From Streptomyces sp. NBC_00239 (GTDB taxonomy: Bacteria > Actinomycetota > Actinomycetes > Streptomycetales > Streptomycetaceae), in assembly GCF_036194065.1 (NCBI RefSeq), contig NZ_CP108095.1, positions 2,914,001 to 2,978,000 of the forward strand: a stretch of 64,000 nucleotides of DNA, written 5' to 3'. Position numbers and translations under genes: made by a program. Below, in pieces: positions 35,446 through 46,715 of the stretch. Below the pieces are notes generated by a model, which searched no databases, had not been told where the DNA came from, and worked only from the letters and a program-made list of their open reading frames with translations. The first letter of the stretch is position 1, and every line of letters starts with the position of its first letter.

Positions 35446-36108
35446 CTATTCGGGGGTGGTGTCGAGGGCGTGCCCGACGAGGGTGACCAGCGATTCGAGC
35501 ACCGTGTTCCGGCGCCGCGCGTCCATGATCACGACGGGTACGTGCGGCGGCACGGTGAGCGCCTCGCGGACGTCCTCGGGCTCGTAGGAGGGGGTCCCCT
35601 CGAAGTGGTTCACGGCCACGACGTACGGCAGTCCGCAGCTCTCGAAGTAGTCGAGGGCGGGGAAGCAGTCGGGCAGCCGCCGGGTGTCGGCCATGACGAC
35701 GCCCCCGAGGGCGCCGCGCACCAGGTCGTCCCACATGAACCAGAAGCGCTCCTGGCCGGGGGTGCCGTACACGTACAGGACGAGGTCGTCGGCGAGCGTG
35801 ATGCGGCCGAAGTCCATCGCGACGGTGGTGGTGTTCTTCGCCGGCGTCGCGGTGAGGTCGTCGGTGGGGACGCTGGCCTCGGTCATGAGGGCCTCGGTGC
35901 GCAGCGGCGTGATCTCGGAGACGCAGCCGACGAAGGTGGACTTGCCGACCCCGAAACCGCCCGCGACGAGCACCTTGACGGCGATCGGGGCGCGGGAGCG
36001 GTCGTACTGCCAGGGCTGCACGCCGTCCTCGTCGGCCAGGCGGTCCAGCAGGTCCGGGCGGTCCGTGCGGTCCAGGTCCGGGATCGGTTCAGAGACGGCG
36101 GAGCCCAC
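35446..36108 (-). CDS. cvnD: conservon GTP-binding protein CvnD
   Basis: 220 aa. Small GTPase of the MglA-like conservon class: P-loop GGFGVGKST (residues 50-58), switch region DFGRITL, YGTPGQERFWFMW; the NKxD motif is replaced by VNHFEG, common in this group. GTG 36108 overlaps the end of cvnC by 20 bp. CvnA-D are thought to assemble at the membrane as a heterotrimeric-G-like signalling unit. Confidence 0.92.
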   Translation of the reverse strand: MGSAVSEPIPDLDRTDRPDLLDRLADEDGVQPWQYDRSRAPIAVKVLVAGGFGVGKSTFVGCVSEITPLRTEALMTEASVPTDDLTATPAKNTTTVAMDFGRITLADDLVLYVYGTPGQERFWFMWDDLVRGALGGVVMADTRRLPDCFPALDYFESCGLPYVVAVNHFEGTPSYEPEDVREALTVPPHVPVVIMDARRRNTVLESLVTLVGHALDTTPE

Positions 36109-36460
36109 TGAGCACCCTTTCGAGCAGTGCGCGTTCGGGCCGGCCGCTGCCGTGGCCGGTGCCGTAGACGCGGATCCTTCCCTGGTCGGCGAGGTCGCTG
36201 ATCAGCACCCGGACCACGCCCAGGGGCAGCTTGAGGAGCGCCGCTATCTCGGCGACCGTCCGCATGCGGCGGCAGACCTCGACGATGGCCCGCATCTCGG
36301 GGAGCCGGACCGGGGCGTCCACCGCCGTGGCGTCGAGGGTGGCCACGAAGGTCTCGACGAGCAGGACGTGCCCGAACCGGGTGCGGCCGCCCGTCAGGGA
36401 GTACGGGCGGACGCGGGCGGGGCGGCGGTCGGCTCCGCGTATCGGCAGCCGGTCGCTCAC
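36089..36460 (-). CDS. cvnC: conservon DUF742 protein CvnC
   Basis: 123 aa. DUF742: RPYSLTGGRT near the N-terminus and a winged-helix-like LPEMRAIVEVCRRM / SVAEIA-type segment (MRTVAEIAALLKLPLGVVRVLISDLA). GTG 36460 overlaps the cvnB stop by 4 bp (GTGA). It is part of the coupled cvnA-B-C-D run. Confidence 0.92.
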   Translation of the reverse strand: MSDRLPIRGADRRPARVRPYSLTGGRTRFGHVLLVETFVATLDATAVDAPVRLPEMRAIVEVCRRMRTVAEIAALLKLPLGVVRVLISDLADQGRIRVYGTGHGSGRPERALLERVLSGLRRL

Positions 36461-36933
36461 GGCGTTCTCTCCAGGGACTGCCGCAGCTCGCTGCGGACTT
36501 CGGGGGTCAGGACGTGTCCGGCACGGCCCACGAACAGGGCCATGTGGTAGGCGACGACGCTCATGTCGCAGTCCGGGGTGGCGTGCACGCCGAGCAGCGA
36601 ACCGTCGCTGATCGCCATCACGAACACGCTGCCGTGCTCCATCGAGACCATGGTCTGCTTGACCCCGCCGGCCTCCATGAGCTGGGCGGCGCCGCAGGTG
36701 AGGCTGCCCAGGCCGGAGACGATGGTCGCGAGGTCGGCGGCGGCGCCGCGCGGGCCCTTGGTCTCCTTCTTGGGAGCGTCGCTGTGGCCTGGATCCGAGG
36801 ACAGCAGGAGCAGCCCGTCCGAGGAGACCACGGCGACCGAGATCAGCCCTGGCACCTCCTCGACCAGGTCGGTCAGCAGCCACTGAAGATTGCGGGCCTG
36901 CGTGCTCAGTCCGTACGTACTGGGCGCGGTCAC
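36457..36933 (-). CDS. cvnB: conservon roadblock/LC7 protein CvnB
   Basis: 158 aa. Roadblock/LC7 fold (LVEEVPGLISVAVVSSDGLLL, ADLATIVSGLGSL, VMAISDGSLLGV), homologous to MglB and dynein light chains, regulators of the partner GTPase. A polar insertion sits after SSDPGHSDAPKKETKGP. GTG 36933 overlaps the cvnA stop by 4 bp. Confidence 0.92.
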   Translation of the reverse strand: MTAPSTYGLSTQARNLQWLLTDLVEEVPGLISVAVVSSDGLLLLSSDPGHSDAPKKETKGPRGAAADLATIVSGLGSLTCGAAQLMEAGGVKQTMVSMEHGSVFVMAISDGSLLGVHATPDCDMSVVAYHMALFVGRAGHVLTPEVRSELRQSLERTP

Positions 36934-39900
36934 GTGCGTGCCTCCTCGACGGTGTCCCCCTCGTCCTTCGCCCGCTCGGCGATCTCGGCGTCAGCCACCC
37001 GCCGGCCGTCGCGGGCCCCCTGGTAGAACCCCCCGAGGCGGCGCCGGAGTTCCTCGGCGTCAACTCTCGGAGCGGTCTTTCGCTCGCCGGTGGGAGCGGG
37101 CTCGACGACGCGCGGCGTCCGCTTGGGCAGCCCCTTGTCGGTGAGCCGGTGCGGCTCCGCCGCGTCCGGCGCGGTCTGCGGCTGGGCCGGGACCTGGTCG
37201 AAGTCCCGTCCGGCCGCCTGGCCGGAGGCCTGGTCAGGGGCCTGCTGGTGGTCCTGGCGCTCGTCGTGGGCGCGCCGGCCGTCGGCCTGCCGCGGCAGCG
37301 GCGCGGCGAGCACCCAGCCGTCCGCCTCCGGCGCGGCCTGAGTTTCCGGCTCCGCCTGCGCCACGCTCTCGGGCGCGACCTGCGGCTCCGCCTGCTCAAC
37401 GGTCTCGGGTGCGGGCACCCGGAACACCTGGGCGGCGGGCGGAATCTGCTCCTCCGGCACGGCCGGCGACGGTACGTCGAACACCTGGCGGCGCGACACC
37501 TCGGGCGCGGGGCCGGGCACGGCCTCGGCCTGCCGGGGCCCGGCCTGCGGGCGCTCCGGCTCCGGCCCGGCGAAGCCGTGCGCGGTGTCCTGGCCGGCGT
37601 CCGGGGCGGGCACCCGGAAGACCTGGTCCGCCGGCGGCAGCTGCTCCCCCGGCCCGGGCGTGAACACGGGCGCGGCGGCGTGCGCGGCCGCCGGTGCGGC
37701 ACCGGCGTGCGCCTCGGAGCCGTCCTGCGCCTCGGAGCCGTACGCGTACCCGGGCCCGGACGCCGCCGGGGCGTCGTCGACGTACACGGCGTCGTCGACG
37801 TACACGGCGTCGGACTCGGGCTCGGCCTCGTGGGCGGCCCCGGTCCGGTGCGTGGTCTCGGGCTCGTACGCGGCCACGGGCCCGGCCTCGTACGCGGGCT
37901 GGTGCTCGGGGTCGGCGAAGGCGTGGGCGGGTGCCGGGTCCTCGGCGAAGGCCGGGGCCTGGTCACCGGAGGGCGCGGGCTCCTGCGGTGCGGGGTCCTG
38001 GGCCGGGTGCCCGGCTGCCTCCGGGAGGTCCATCGGGGCCAGGCCCTCGGCCAGGGCCGGGTAGTCGGCGGGCGACAGCTCGACCGGGGCGGGGTGCTCG
38101 GCGGGCACGGCCGGGTCCTGCGCCAGGGCCTGCTCGGGAGCCTGGGCCTGGGCCTGGGCCTGGGCCTGCTCGGGAGCCTGGGCCTCGGCCTGTTCGGCCT
38201 GCTCGGGAGCCTGGGGCTGGGCAGGCTCGGCCTGTTCGGCCTGTTCGGCCTGTTCGGCCTGTTCGGCCTGTTCGGCAGCAAAGTCCGGGGCCGGGGCGGG
38301 CTCGGCGAGCGGTTCCCGGGCCGGGTCCGCCGCCTGGGTCAGGTCGTGGTCGGCCGGGCCCAAGTCGTCTTCGGCCCGGGCCAGGTCGCCGGGGTGGGAC
38401 GCGGGCTGGGGGGACTCGGGGCGCAGGGCTGCTTCGGCGAGGGCGATCAGGGGGTCGCGGCGGTGCCGGGGCGGCAGGGCGTTGGAGTTGGCCTCGGCCG
38501 CCATGCCGGGCAGGTGCAGCGCGGGGGCGCCCTGGACGTGCGGGAGGTGGCCGGGGGTCGCGGGGGCGTCCGGCAGCAGCGCGGCCGGGACGACGACGAG
38601 CGCTTCGGTGCCGCCGCCCTGCCGGGCGCGGAGCTCGGCGCTGACGCCGTGCCGCGCGGCGAGCCGGCCGGCCACGTACAGGCCGAGGCCCAGGCCGTGC
38701 TCCGACTCCTCCTCGTGCTCGTACGCGTCGGGGTCGGCCAGGCGCGCGTTGAGCGCGGCGAGCCGGTCCGCGGTCACGCCGATGCCCTCGTCCTGCACGG
38801 ACACCAGCACGTCGCCGCCGTCCAGCAGCCGGGCCGTGAGCTTCACCTTGGCCTCGGGCGGCGAGAACGTGGTCGCGTTCTCCAGCAGCTCCGCCACGAC
38901 GTGCGAGATGTCGTCGGCGGCGTGCCCGACGACCTGCACGGCGGCGGGCAGGGCCTGGAGGTCGACCCGTTCGTAGCGCTCGATCTCGCTGACCGCGGCG
39001 CGCATGACGTCGACGAGCGGGACCGGTCCGGCGTGGCCGTGGCCGTTTTCCTGGCCGGCGAGGACGAGCAGGTTCTCGTTGTGGCGGCGCATGACGGTCG
39101 CCAGGTGGTCGACCTTGAAGAGGGTGGCGAGGCGGTCCGGGTCCTGCTCCTTCGCCTCCATCTGTTCGATGACGGCGAGCTGCCGCTCGACCAGGCCGAG
39201 CGTGCGCAGCGACAGGGAGACCGACGTCGTCGACAGGACCCGGCGGTACTCCTGCAGGTTGGCGCGGAGTTCGGCCAGTTCCTTGTCGAGGGCGGTCTTC
39301 GCGGCGCTGAGGGTGTCGTTGCGGTCGATCAGGCGGCGCCGGTCGGCGTCGAGCCCGGCGATCCGGGTGTGCAGGGCGGTGGACTGGGCCTCGTTGCGGG
39401 CCTGCATCGCGTTGAGGGAGCGGACGACCGCGGCGAACTCGTCGTTGCGGCCGATGAAGCGGACCGGGTCGGCGGAGCCCTCCGGGTCGGCCAGCCGCTC
39501 GGCGCCGCGCTTGAGGACCGACAGCGGCCGGGTGAGCGTGCGCGCGATGCCGGTGGAGACGCCCACGGCGATCAGGAACAGCAGGCCGACGAGGCCGAGC
39601 AGCACTTCGATCTCGGTGACGTCGTCGTCGCGCAGTGCGGCGAGCGCGGTGGCGCGCTCCCCGGCGAGCGTGGCCTCGACCGAGCGCATCCGGTCGATGC
39701 GCGCGGTGAGCGCGGCCCCGACGGCCTCCCCGTCGAGCTTGAGGTCGGCGCCGGTGAGGGTGGGGCGGTCGGTCAGCCGGTCGAGGTAGCCGTCGGCGGT
39801 CTTGACCTCGGGACCGGTGACCGTGGCGGTCAGGGTCTCCCGTACGTCGGGCCGGGCGGCGCGGGTGAAGTCGTCGAGGGCGGCCTGCTCGCGGACCCGG

Positions 39901-40670
39901 GCGCGCTGGGCGGCGGCGGTGAGTTCGTCGCGCGCCTTGTCCTCGGGGCTCGGGCCGGGCTCGTCGTACCGTCCGGTGACCGGGTTGTAGACGGCCTCCT
40001 GCTCCTCGCCCTCCGGTACGGACAGCGCGGCGAGCAGCAGTCCGCGGGTGGCGGAGGCCTGCTCCACGGCTCGGCCCAGCGGGTCGAGCGCGCGGGCGGT
40101 GGCCAGTGCGGCGTCGGCGCGCGGCGGGGTGCTCTCGGCGAGTTCCCCGGCGGGGGCCAGCAGGTCGCCGATGACCTCGGAGTAGGCGAGGTGGGCGGCG
40201 AGGGCGGTGCTCTTGCCGGTGAGGGCGGCGGCGCGGACGGCCGGGACCCGGCCGAGGGCGCGCTGGAGGTCGGGGTCCGCGCCGGGGCGGGCCTCGGCGA
40301 TCTGCTGGTCCACACGGACGGCCCGGTCCTGCACGGCGTCCTTGCCCGCGGCCTCGCGGCCGTCGGCGACGAAGACGACGGCCGCGTCGCGTTCGTCGGA
40401 GAGGGCGTGGGCCAGGGCGAGGGTCTGTCGGGTGTGCTCGGCGAGGGTGACCAGCCGCTGGGATTCGTTCAGCTCGGCGGAGGCGGAGACGGCGGCGGGT
40501 GCGCCCGCTCCGAGGACCGTGAGTCCGACGACGGCGACGCCGAGGACGAGCCGGGTCCGCACCCGCACGGAGCGGCCGTCCGCCCGGCTGTCGGTCCCGT
40601 TGCCCGCGGTACCTCCGGAGCGCTCGGTCCTCGCCGCGCTTCCGGCCGTCCGAGACCGCTTGTTCTGCAC
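36930..40670 (-). CDS. cvnA: conservon sensor histidine-kinase-like protein CvnA
   Basis: 1246 aa. Order: N-terminal membrane helix (about 35-58), a nitrate/nitrite-sensing-type extracytoplasmic domain, a second membrane helix (EVLLGLVGLLFLIAVGVS), HAMP, a coiled coil, then a HATPase domain (VAELLENATTFSPP, DEGIGV, HGLGLGLYVAGRLA). No standard phospho-acceptor histidine box is obvious, as usual for CvnA. The last 600 residues are Pro/Ala/Gln/Glu-rich, including repeated EQA tripeptides encoded by a 9-bp DNA repeat (about 38229-38274). GTG 40670 (VQNKRSR) fits family starts but lacks a strong ribosome site; the frame runs to 40802. Confidence 0.88.
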   Translation of the reverse strand: MQNKRSRTAGSAARTERSGGTAGNGTDSRADGRSVRVRTRLVLGVAVVGLTVLGAGAPAAVSASAELNESQRLVTLAEHTRQTLALAHALSDERDAAVVFVADGREAAGKDAVQDRAVRVDQQIAEARPGADPDLQRALGRVPAVRAAALTGKSTALAAHLAYSEVIGDLLAPAGELAESTPPRADAALATARALDPLGRAVEQASATRGLLLAALSVPEGEEQEAVYNPVTGRYDEPGPSPEDKARDELTAAAQRARVREQAALDDFTRAARPDVRETLTATVTGPEVKTADGYLDRLTDRPTLTGADLKLDGEAVGAALTARIDRMRSVEATLAGERATALAALRDDDVTEIEVLLGLVGLLFLIAVGVSTGIARTLTRPLSVLKRGAERLADPEGSADPVRFIGRNDEFAAVVRSLNAMQARNEAQSTALHTRIAGLDADRRRLIDRNDTLSAAKTALDKELAELRANLQEYRRVLSTTSVSLSLRTLGLVERQLAVIEQMEAKEQDPDRLATLFKVDHLATVMRRHNENLLVLAGQENGHGHAGPVPLVDVMRAAVSEIERYERVDLQALPAAVQVVGHAADDISHVVAELLENATTFSPPEAKVKLTARLLDGGDVLVSVQDEGIGVTADRLAALNARLADPDAYEHEEESEHGLGLGLYVAGRLAARHGVSAELRARQGGGTEALVVVPAALLPDAPATPGHLPHVQGAPALHLPGMAAEANSNALPPRHRRDPLIALAEAALRPESPQPASHPGDLARAEDDLGPADHDLTQAADPAREPLAEPAPAPDFAAEQAEQAEQAEQAEQAEPAQPQAPEQAEQAEAQAPEQAQAQAQAQAPEQALAQDPAVPAEHPAPVELSPADYPALAEGLAPMDLPEAAGHPAQDPAPQEPAPSGDQAPAFAEDPAPAHAFADPEHQPAYEAGPVAAYEPETTHRTGAAHEAEPESDAVYVDDAVYVDDAPAASGPGYAYGSEAQDGSEAHAGAAPAAAHAAAPVFTPGPGEQLPPADQVFRVPAPDAGQDTAHGFAGPEPERPQAGPRQAEAVPGPAPEVSRRQVFDVPSPAVPEEQIPPAAQVFRVPAPETVEQAEPQVAPESVAQAEPETQAAPEADGWVLAAPLPRQADGRRAHDERQDHQQAPDQASGQAAGRDFDQVPAQPQTAPDAAEPHRLTDKGLPKRTPRVVEPAPTGERKTAPRVDAEELRRRLGGFYQGARDGRRVADAEIAERAKDEGDTVEEART

Positions 40671-41111
40671 CGGTGCTCGCAATCCTGTACGTGTACTCGT
40701 CTGCTCCGCCGCGGGCTGCGCCCGGGGGACTCCCTGGCCGAGGTGACGGCCGGTCAACAAGTAAACGCCCCTGCCCCCTCGTACCGCTTCAGACCATTCC
40801 AAGTGTGTTTGGGAGACAGGCGTGCATCGCCGGCCCGGCCACTCGAACGAGTGAACATCAGGTGCGAGTTGGCGATCAACTCGGGCCGGGTGCCGTCAGG
40901 GCTCCGCGAGGGGCCGGTGGTTGAAACATCGATGGGGCCTTTGACAGGATGCCCGCCCACAGCGACGCGGAGGGCCGGATTCCCTTCCCGGCCGCCGCCT
41001 TCGACCCGTCTCCGCCCGCCCCGCACCCCGCTGAGCTGCAGGTCTGGACCTGAGGTCGATTCTCGGACGAATTCCCGGGCCAGACCGGGGCAACCCGGGC
41101 AGACTGTCCCC
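40671..41111. other. cvn promoter region
   Basis: 441 bp between divergent cvnA and the PP2C gene. No gene supported. It is less GC-rich in places (around 40795-40945), where promoters for both sides probably lie; TTGACA at 40941-40946 on the plus strand is a -35-like match without a convincing -10. Confidence 0.5.
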
Positions 41112-41897
41112 ATGCGCATCGAGATCGCCTCCCTGCCGGGAGCCCCGGAACGCCCCAACGAGGACTGGGCGGCCGCCGCGATACCGGCCTCGGGCCGGGG
41201 TGGAGTGCTGGTCGCGCTGGACGGAGTCACTCCGCCGGCGGGCGACGACGGCTGTCGGCACGGGGTGCCCTGGTTCACCGCCCGACTCGGGGGCCGACTG
41301 ACCGAACTGTCCGGATCGGAGCGGAACATGACGCTTTCGCAGATCCTCGCTGAGGCAATCCGACGCACCGCGGACGCCCACCGCGACTCCTGTGACCTTT
41401 CTCACGTGCGCACTCCGCAGGCGACGGTCGTGCTGGCCCGCTGGGACGACGCGCGCTTCGAGTACCTCGTGCTGTCCGACTCGGTGCTGCTGCTGCGGGA
41501 CCCGGCGGGCGCGGTGACCGCGGTGCGGGACGACCGGCTGGACCGGGTGCCGCGCGAGGTGCTGCGCTCGACGGCCGCCACCGACGCGCTGCGCAACGCG
41601 GCCGGCGCCGCGCACGCCTTCTTCACCGCGGCCGCGGACCCCGCGGTGGCCGGGCGGGCGGTGACCGGTTCGCTGCCGCGCGCCGAGGTGGCCGCCGCGG
41701 CCGCGCTCACCGACGGCGCCACCCGCTGGACGGACACGTTCCGGGAGGGCGACTGGACGGACTGCGCGGCCGTCCTGCGCAAGGAGGGCGCCCGGGCCCT
41801 GCTCGACCGGGTGCGCGCCCTGGAGTCCGGCCCCGGCCCGGTGCCGCGCGGCAAGCGGCACGACGACGCCTCGGTGGTCTACGCGGAACTGGACTGA
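41112..41897 (+). CDS. PP2C-family protein phosphatase
   Basis: 261 aa. PPM-type metal-dependent Ser/Thr phosphatase pattern: RPNEDW at residues about 13-18, LVALDGVTPP (first metal Asp), VLSDSVLLL, LTDGATRW, and HDDASVVYAEL at the C-terminus. The sequence is short and loosely conserved, so activity is likely but unproven. Position next to the cvn operon may be coincidental. Confidence 0.78.
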   Translation: MRIEIASLPGAPERPNEDWAAAAIPASGRGGVLVALDGVTPPAGDDGCRHGVPWFTARLGGRLTELSGSERNMTLSQILAEAIRRTADAHRDSCDLSHVRTPQATVVLARWDDARFEYLVLSDSVLLLRDPAGAVTAVRDDRLDRVPREVLRSTAATDALRNAAGAAHAFFTAAADPAVAGRAVTGSLPRAEVAAAAALTDGATRWTDTFREGDWTDCAAVLRKEGARALLDRVRALESGPGPVPRGKRHDDASVVYAELD

Positions 41898-41983
41898 GCG
41901 GGACCCGCGGGCCCTCCGGCCGTGCCGTGACCGGCGGGTCTCCGCCCACGCCCTGACCCGCAGGCCCGCGCGAACCCCCGCCT

Positions 41984-42439
41984 TCAGGCGTCGGTGCCCG
42001 CGTTGAGCTGGCGCAGCAGCCGGGCGAGTTCCGCGACCTCGCCGCGGTCCCAGTCGGCCAGCTTGCGCATGTACTGCACCCGGCGGGCGTCGCGCACCTT
42101 CAGGAAACGCTCCCGGCCCTCGGGGGTGAGCCCGACCAGGAAGGCGCGGCCGTCCGCCGGGTCCGGCTCGCGCGCCACCAGCCCCAGCACCTCCAGGGCC
42201 CGCAGCTGGCGGCTCATGGTCGCCTTCCCGACGCCGAAGTAGCCGGCGAGGTCGGTGGCCCGCTGGCGTCCCGCGTCCGCGAGGCGTACGAGCAGCCCGT
42301 ACGCGGCCGGTTCCAGTTCCGGGTGGAGCTCCCGCGCCATCTCCCCGGACGACGCCCTGGCGCGCCGGAGGAAGACGGAAAGCTCCCGCTCCAGCGCGAG
42401 GAACTCCTGCTCTCCACTGCCCTGCACGTCCGCTCCCAT
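41984..42439 (-). CDS. MarR-family transcriptional regulator
   Basis: 151 aa. Winged helix: [61 protein letters not shown], flanked by helical dimerisation segments. ATG 42439 is chosen over the longer frame; GGGGAC lies ahead. The target is unknown; the divergent neighbourhood is not informative. It lies downstream of lon on the same strand (gap 102 bp). Confidence 0.85.
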   Translation of the reverse strand: MGADVQGSGEQEFLALERELSVFLRRARASSGEMARELHPELEPAAYGLLVRLADAGRQRATDLAGYFGVGKATMSRQLRALEVLGLVAREPDPADGRAFLVGLTPEGRERFLKVRDARRVQYMRKLADWDRGEVAELARLLRQLNAGTDA

Positions 42440-42541
42440 CGATGGTGTCCCCGGCCGTCCCGCGGCCGGTCGGGGCACCAGTATTTCGCAGCGCGCCGCC
42501 CGGGTCCGCTCAGGCTGCGCGGACCCGGGCGGCGCGTCCGC

Positions 42542-44944
<2,403 letters not shown>

Positions 44945-44965
44945 GATCTTCCCTCCGGCAGTGAA

Positions 44966-44986
44966 GTTGAGCTATGCCGACTCAAT
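44966..44986. promoter_or_regulatory. HAIR operator (HspR-binding inverted repeat) for lon
   Basis: GTTGAGC-7 nt-ACTCAAT on the plus strand, i.e. ATTGAGT-N7-GCTCAAC toward lon. The known HspR consensus is CTTGAGT-N7-ACTCAAG; 11 of 14 half-site bases match and the 7-nt spacing is exact. It starts 22 nt upstream of the lon start codon, in the expected operator position. Confidence 0.8.
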
Positions 44987-45018
44987 GCATCTGCGCGCCC
45001 CGGTGTTCCCCAACTCCC

Positions 45019-45035
45019 GTTCGCCGTCGGCGAAC
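45019..45035. terminator. palindrome in the lon / glycosyltransferase gap
   Basis: GTTCGCCG (45019-45026) and CGGCGAAC (45028-45035) around a single base, 87 nt downstream of the glycosyltransferase stop and upstream of lon. The one-base loop disfavours a tight hairpin, but a wider pairing with CGGTGTT/AACACCG is possible. It is either a terminator or a protein site. Confidence 0.35.
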
Positions 45036-45121
45036 ACCGCGTCCGGGCTGCTCGCAGCCCCGGTCGCGAGCGGGGTCGGGAGCCGGCGCGGGTGGGCGTC
45101 GGGGCAGGTCGGCAGCCGGGG

Positions 45122-46657
45122 TCAGGGGCAGGTGCCGGGGCGGGCGTACAGGGAGACGCGGGCCCCCCGGACCTCGACGACCGCGCACAGCTCGAAGTCC
45201 GCGGCGAGGGTGCGGCGCTTGACGGCCTCGGCCGGGACGGCGTCGAGCGGCTGGTCCGGCGGGTCGGACAGGGCGACGATGCGGGGCGCGGCCAGCATCG
45301 CCGCGCGCACGTCCGCGGCGGGCCGCTCGGTGCCCTGGAGGGTGCGGGAGGCGGCCGGGGTGCGGTCGAGCGCCACGTCGTCGAGCGAGGCGTGGACGGC
45401 GGGCGAGGACAGGAGCCACTCGCGGCGACGGGCGGGCAGGAAGAGCACGGCGTCACCCGGCCGGGCCAGCTCCCGTACCGCCCGGGCGGCGGCCGGTGCG
45501 TCGTCCTTGCGGCTGTCGGGGGTGCGCAGCCACCAGGACCAGGGCAGCACGAGCAGCGCCAGCAGCAGCGCGGCCCACCACCGCCAGGGCCGGGCGGCGG
45601 CCAGCAGGACCAGCCCGGCCAGCGCGTAGAGCACGTACCGGTCCACGTACCAGGGGTGGACGGCCCGCGACAGCACCAGCAGCACGCCGGGCGGCACCAG
45701 CAGCAGCGGCAGGGCGGCCCGCGCCACCCCTCGGTCGGCGCGGCGGGCGAGCAGCAGCCCGCAGCCGGCGACCGTCCCGTACGCCGTCCAGTCCGCCCAC
45801 GACGGGGGCCCGAGCCAGCCCAGCTGGGCCTGCGCCTGGCGGGCGCTGACCACGGCGAGCGGCGCCACCAGAGCGAGGACCAGCGCGGCGCTCCACCGCC
45901 AGGCCCGGATCCGCCAGGCCCCGCAGGCGTGGGCGAGGAGCGCCAGGGCGGCGAACTCGTGCAGCCAGCAGCCCAGCCCGAGGACCAGGACGTACGCCGT
46001 CCAGCGGGCGCGCAGCAGGAAGTAGCCGGACCAGACGACGGCCGCGGCGACCAGCGCGTACGAGCGGCCTTCCTGCGCGTACATCTGGAGGGGCGGCAGG
46101 ACGGCGTAGAGCAGCCCGGCGGTCAGGCCGGCGCGCGGTCCGGCCAGCAGCCGTCCGGTCGCGGCCACCCCGGCGGCCGCCAGCGCGGAGCCGAGCACGG
46201 ACGGCAGCCGCAGCGCGGTGGGGCCGCCGTCCCACAGGGCGAACACCCCGTGCATCAGCAGGTAGTACAGGCCGTGCACGGCGTCCACCTCGCCGAGCAG
46301 GCCGAGGAGGTCGCCGAGCGGGCGGTGCGCGACCTGGACGGTGACGGACTCGTCGCGCCACAGGCTCCCGCCGCGCCCGATCCCCCACAGTCCGACCGCG
46401 CACGCGGCGAAGACGGGCGGCGCCCACACGGCCCGGTCCCGGGCGGCGGACCCGGCCCCGGCAACGGCGGGGGGCGCGGCGACCCCCGTACGGGTCGCCG
46501 ACGCGGGTCCGGGGGCGGCCACGGGCTCGGCGGCGGCCTCCCCGGCCGGCGCGGCGGCCGGGGCGCGCCGGGGGCGGCCGGACACGGGTTCCGGGGTGGT
46601 GCGGCTGATGACGGCCTCCGGTCGGTACGGCTGACGGATCGGGGCGGCGCGCTCCAT
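45122..46657 (-). CDS. GT-C-type membrane glycosyltransferase (mannosyltransferase-like)
   Basis: 511 aa, about ten to twelve membrane helices. After an Ala/Pro-rich N-terminal tail (to about residue 65), the WRDES motif near the first membrane segment is the acidic site of lipid-linked sugar GT-C enzymes. YAVLPPLQMYAQEGRSYAL is the characteristic second loop. It probably transfers mannose or a similar sugar from polyprenyl phosphate to an envelope acceptor; the substrate is not identifiable. ATG 46657 has no strong ribosome site; the frame reaches 46924 without homology. Divergent from a lipoprotein gene. Confidence 0.8.
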   Translation of the reverse strand: MERAAPIRQPYRPEAVISRTTPEPVSGRPRRAPAAAPAGEAAAEPVAAPGPASATRTGVAAPPAVAGAGSAARDRAVWAPPVFAACAVGLWGIGRGGSLWRDESVTVQVAHRPLGDLLGLLGEVDAVHGLYYLLMHGVFALWDGGPTALRLPSVLGSALAAAGVAATGRLLAGPRAGLTAGLLYAVLPPLQMYAQEGRSYALVAAAVVWSGYFLLRARWTAYVLVLGLGCWLHEFAALALLAHACGAWRIRAWRWSAALVLALVAPLAVVSARQAQAQLGWLGPPSWADWTAYGTVAGCGLLLARRADRGVARAALPLLLVPPGVLLVLSRAVHPWYVDRYVLYALAGLVLLAAARPWRWWAALLLALLVLPWSWWLRTPDSRKDDAPAAARAVRELARPGDAVLFLPARRREWLLSSPAVHASLDDVALDRTPAASRTLQGTERPAADVRAAMLAAPRIVALSDPPDQPLDAVPAEAVKRRTLAADFELCAVVEVRGARVSLYARPGTCP

Positions 46658-46715
46658 ACTCGGAGCCCGGCAGGTCTCGGCGGTTCTCGGCAGGTCTCGG
46701 CGTGGAGGTGGGGGC

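Noticed and set aside
37149..41897. Long plus-strand frame antisense to cvnA (1582 codons)
   Set aside because: Only its last 262 codons (the PP2C gene) are real; the rest mirrors cvnA third-position bias.
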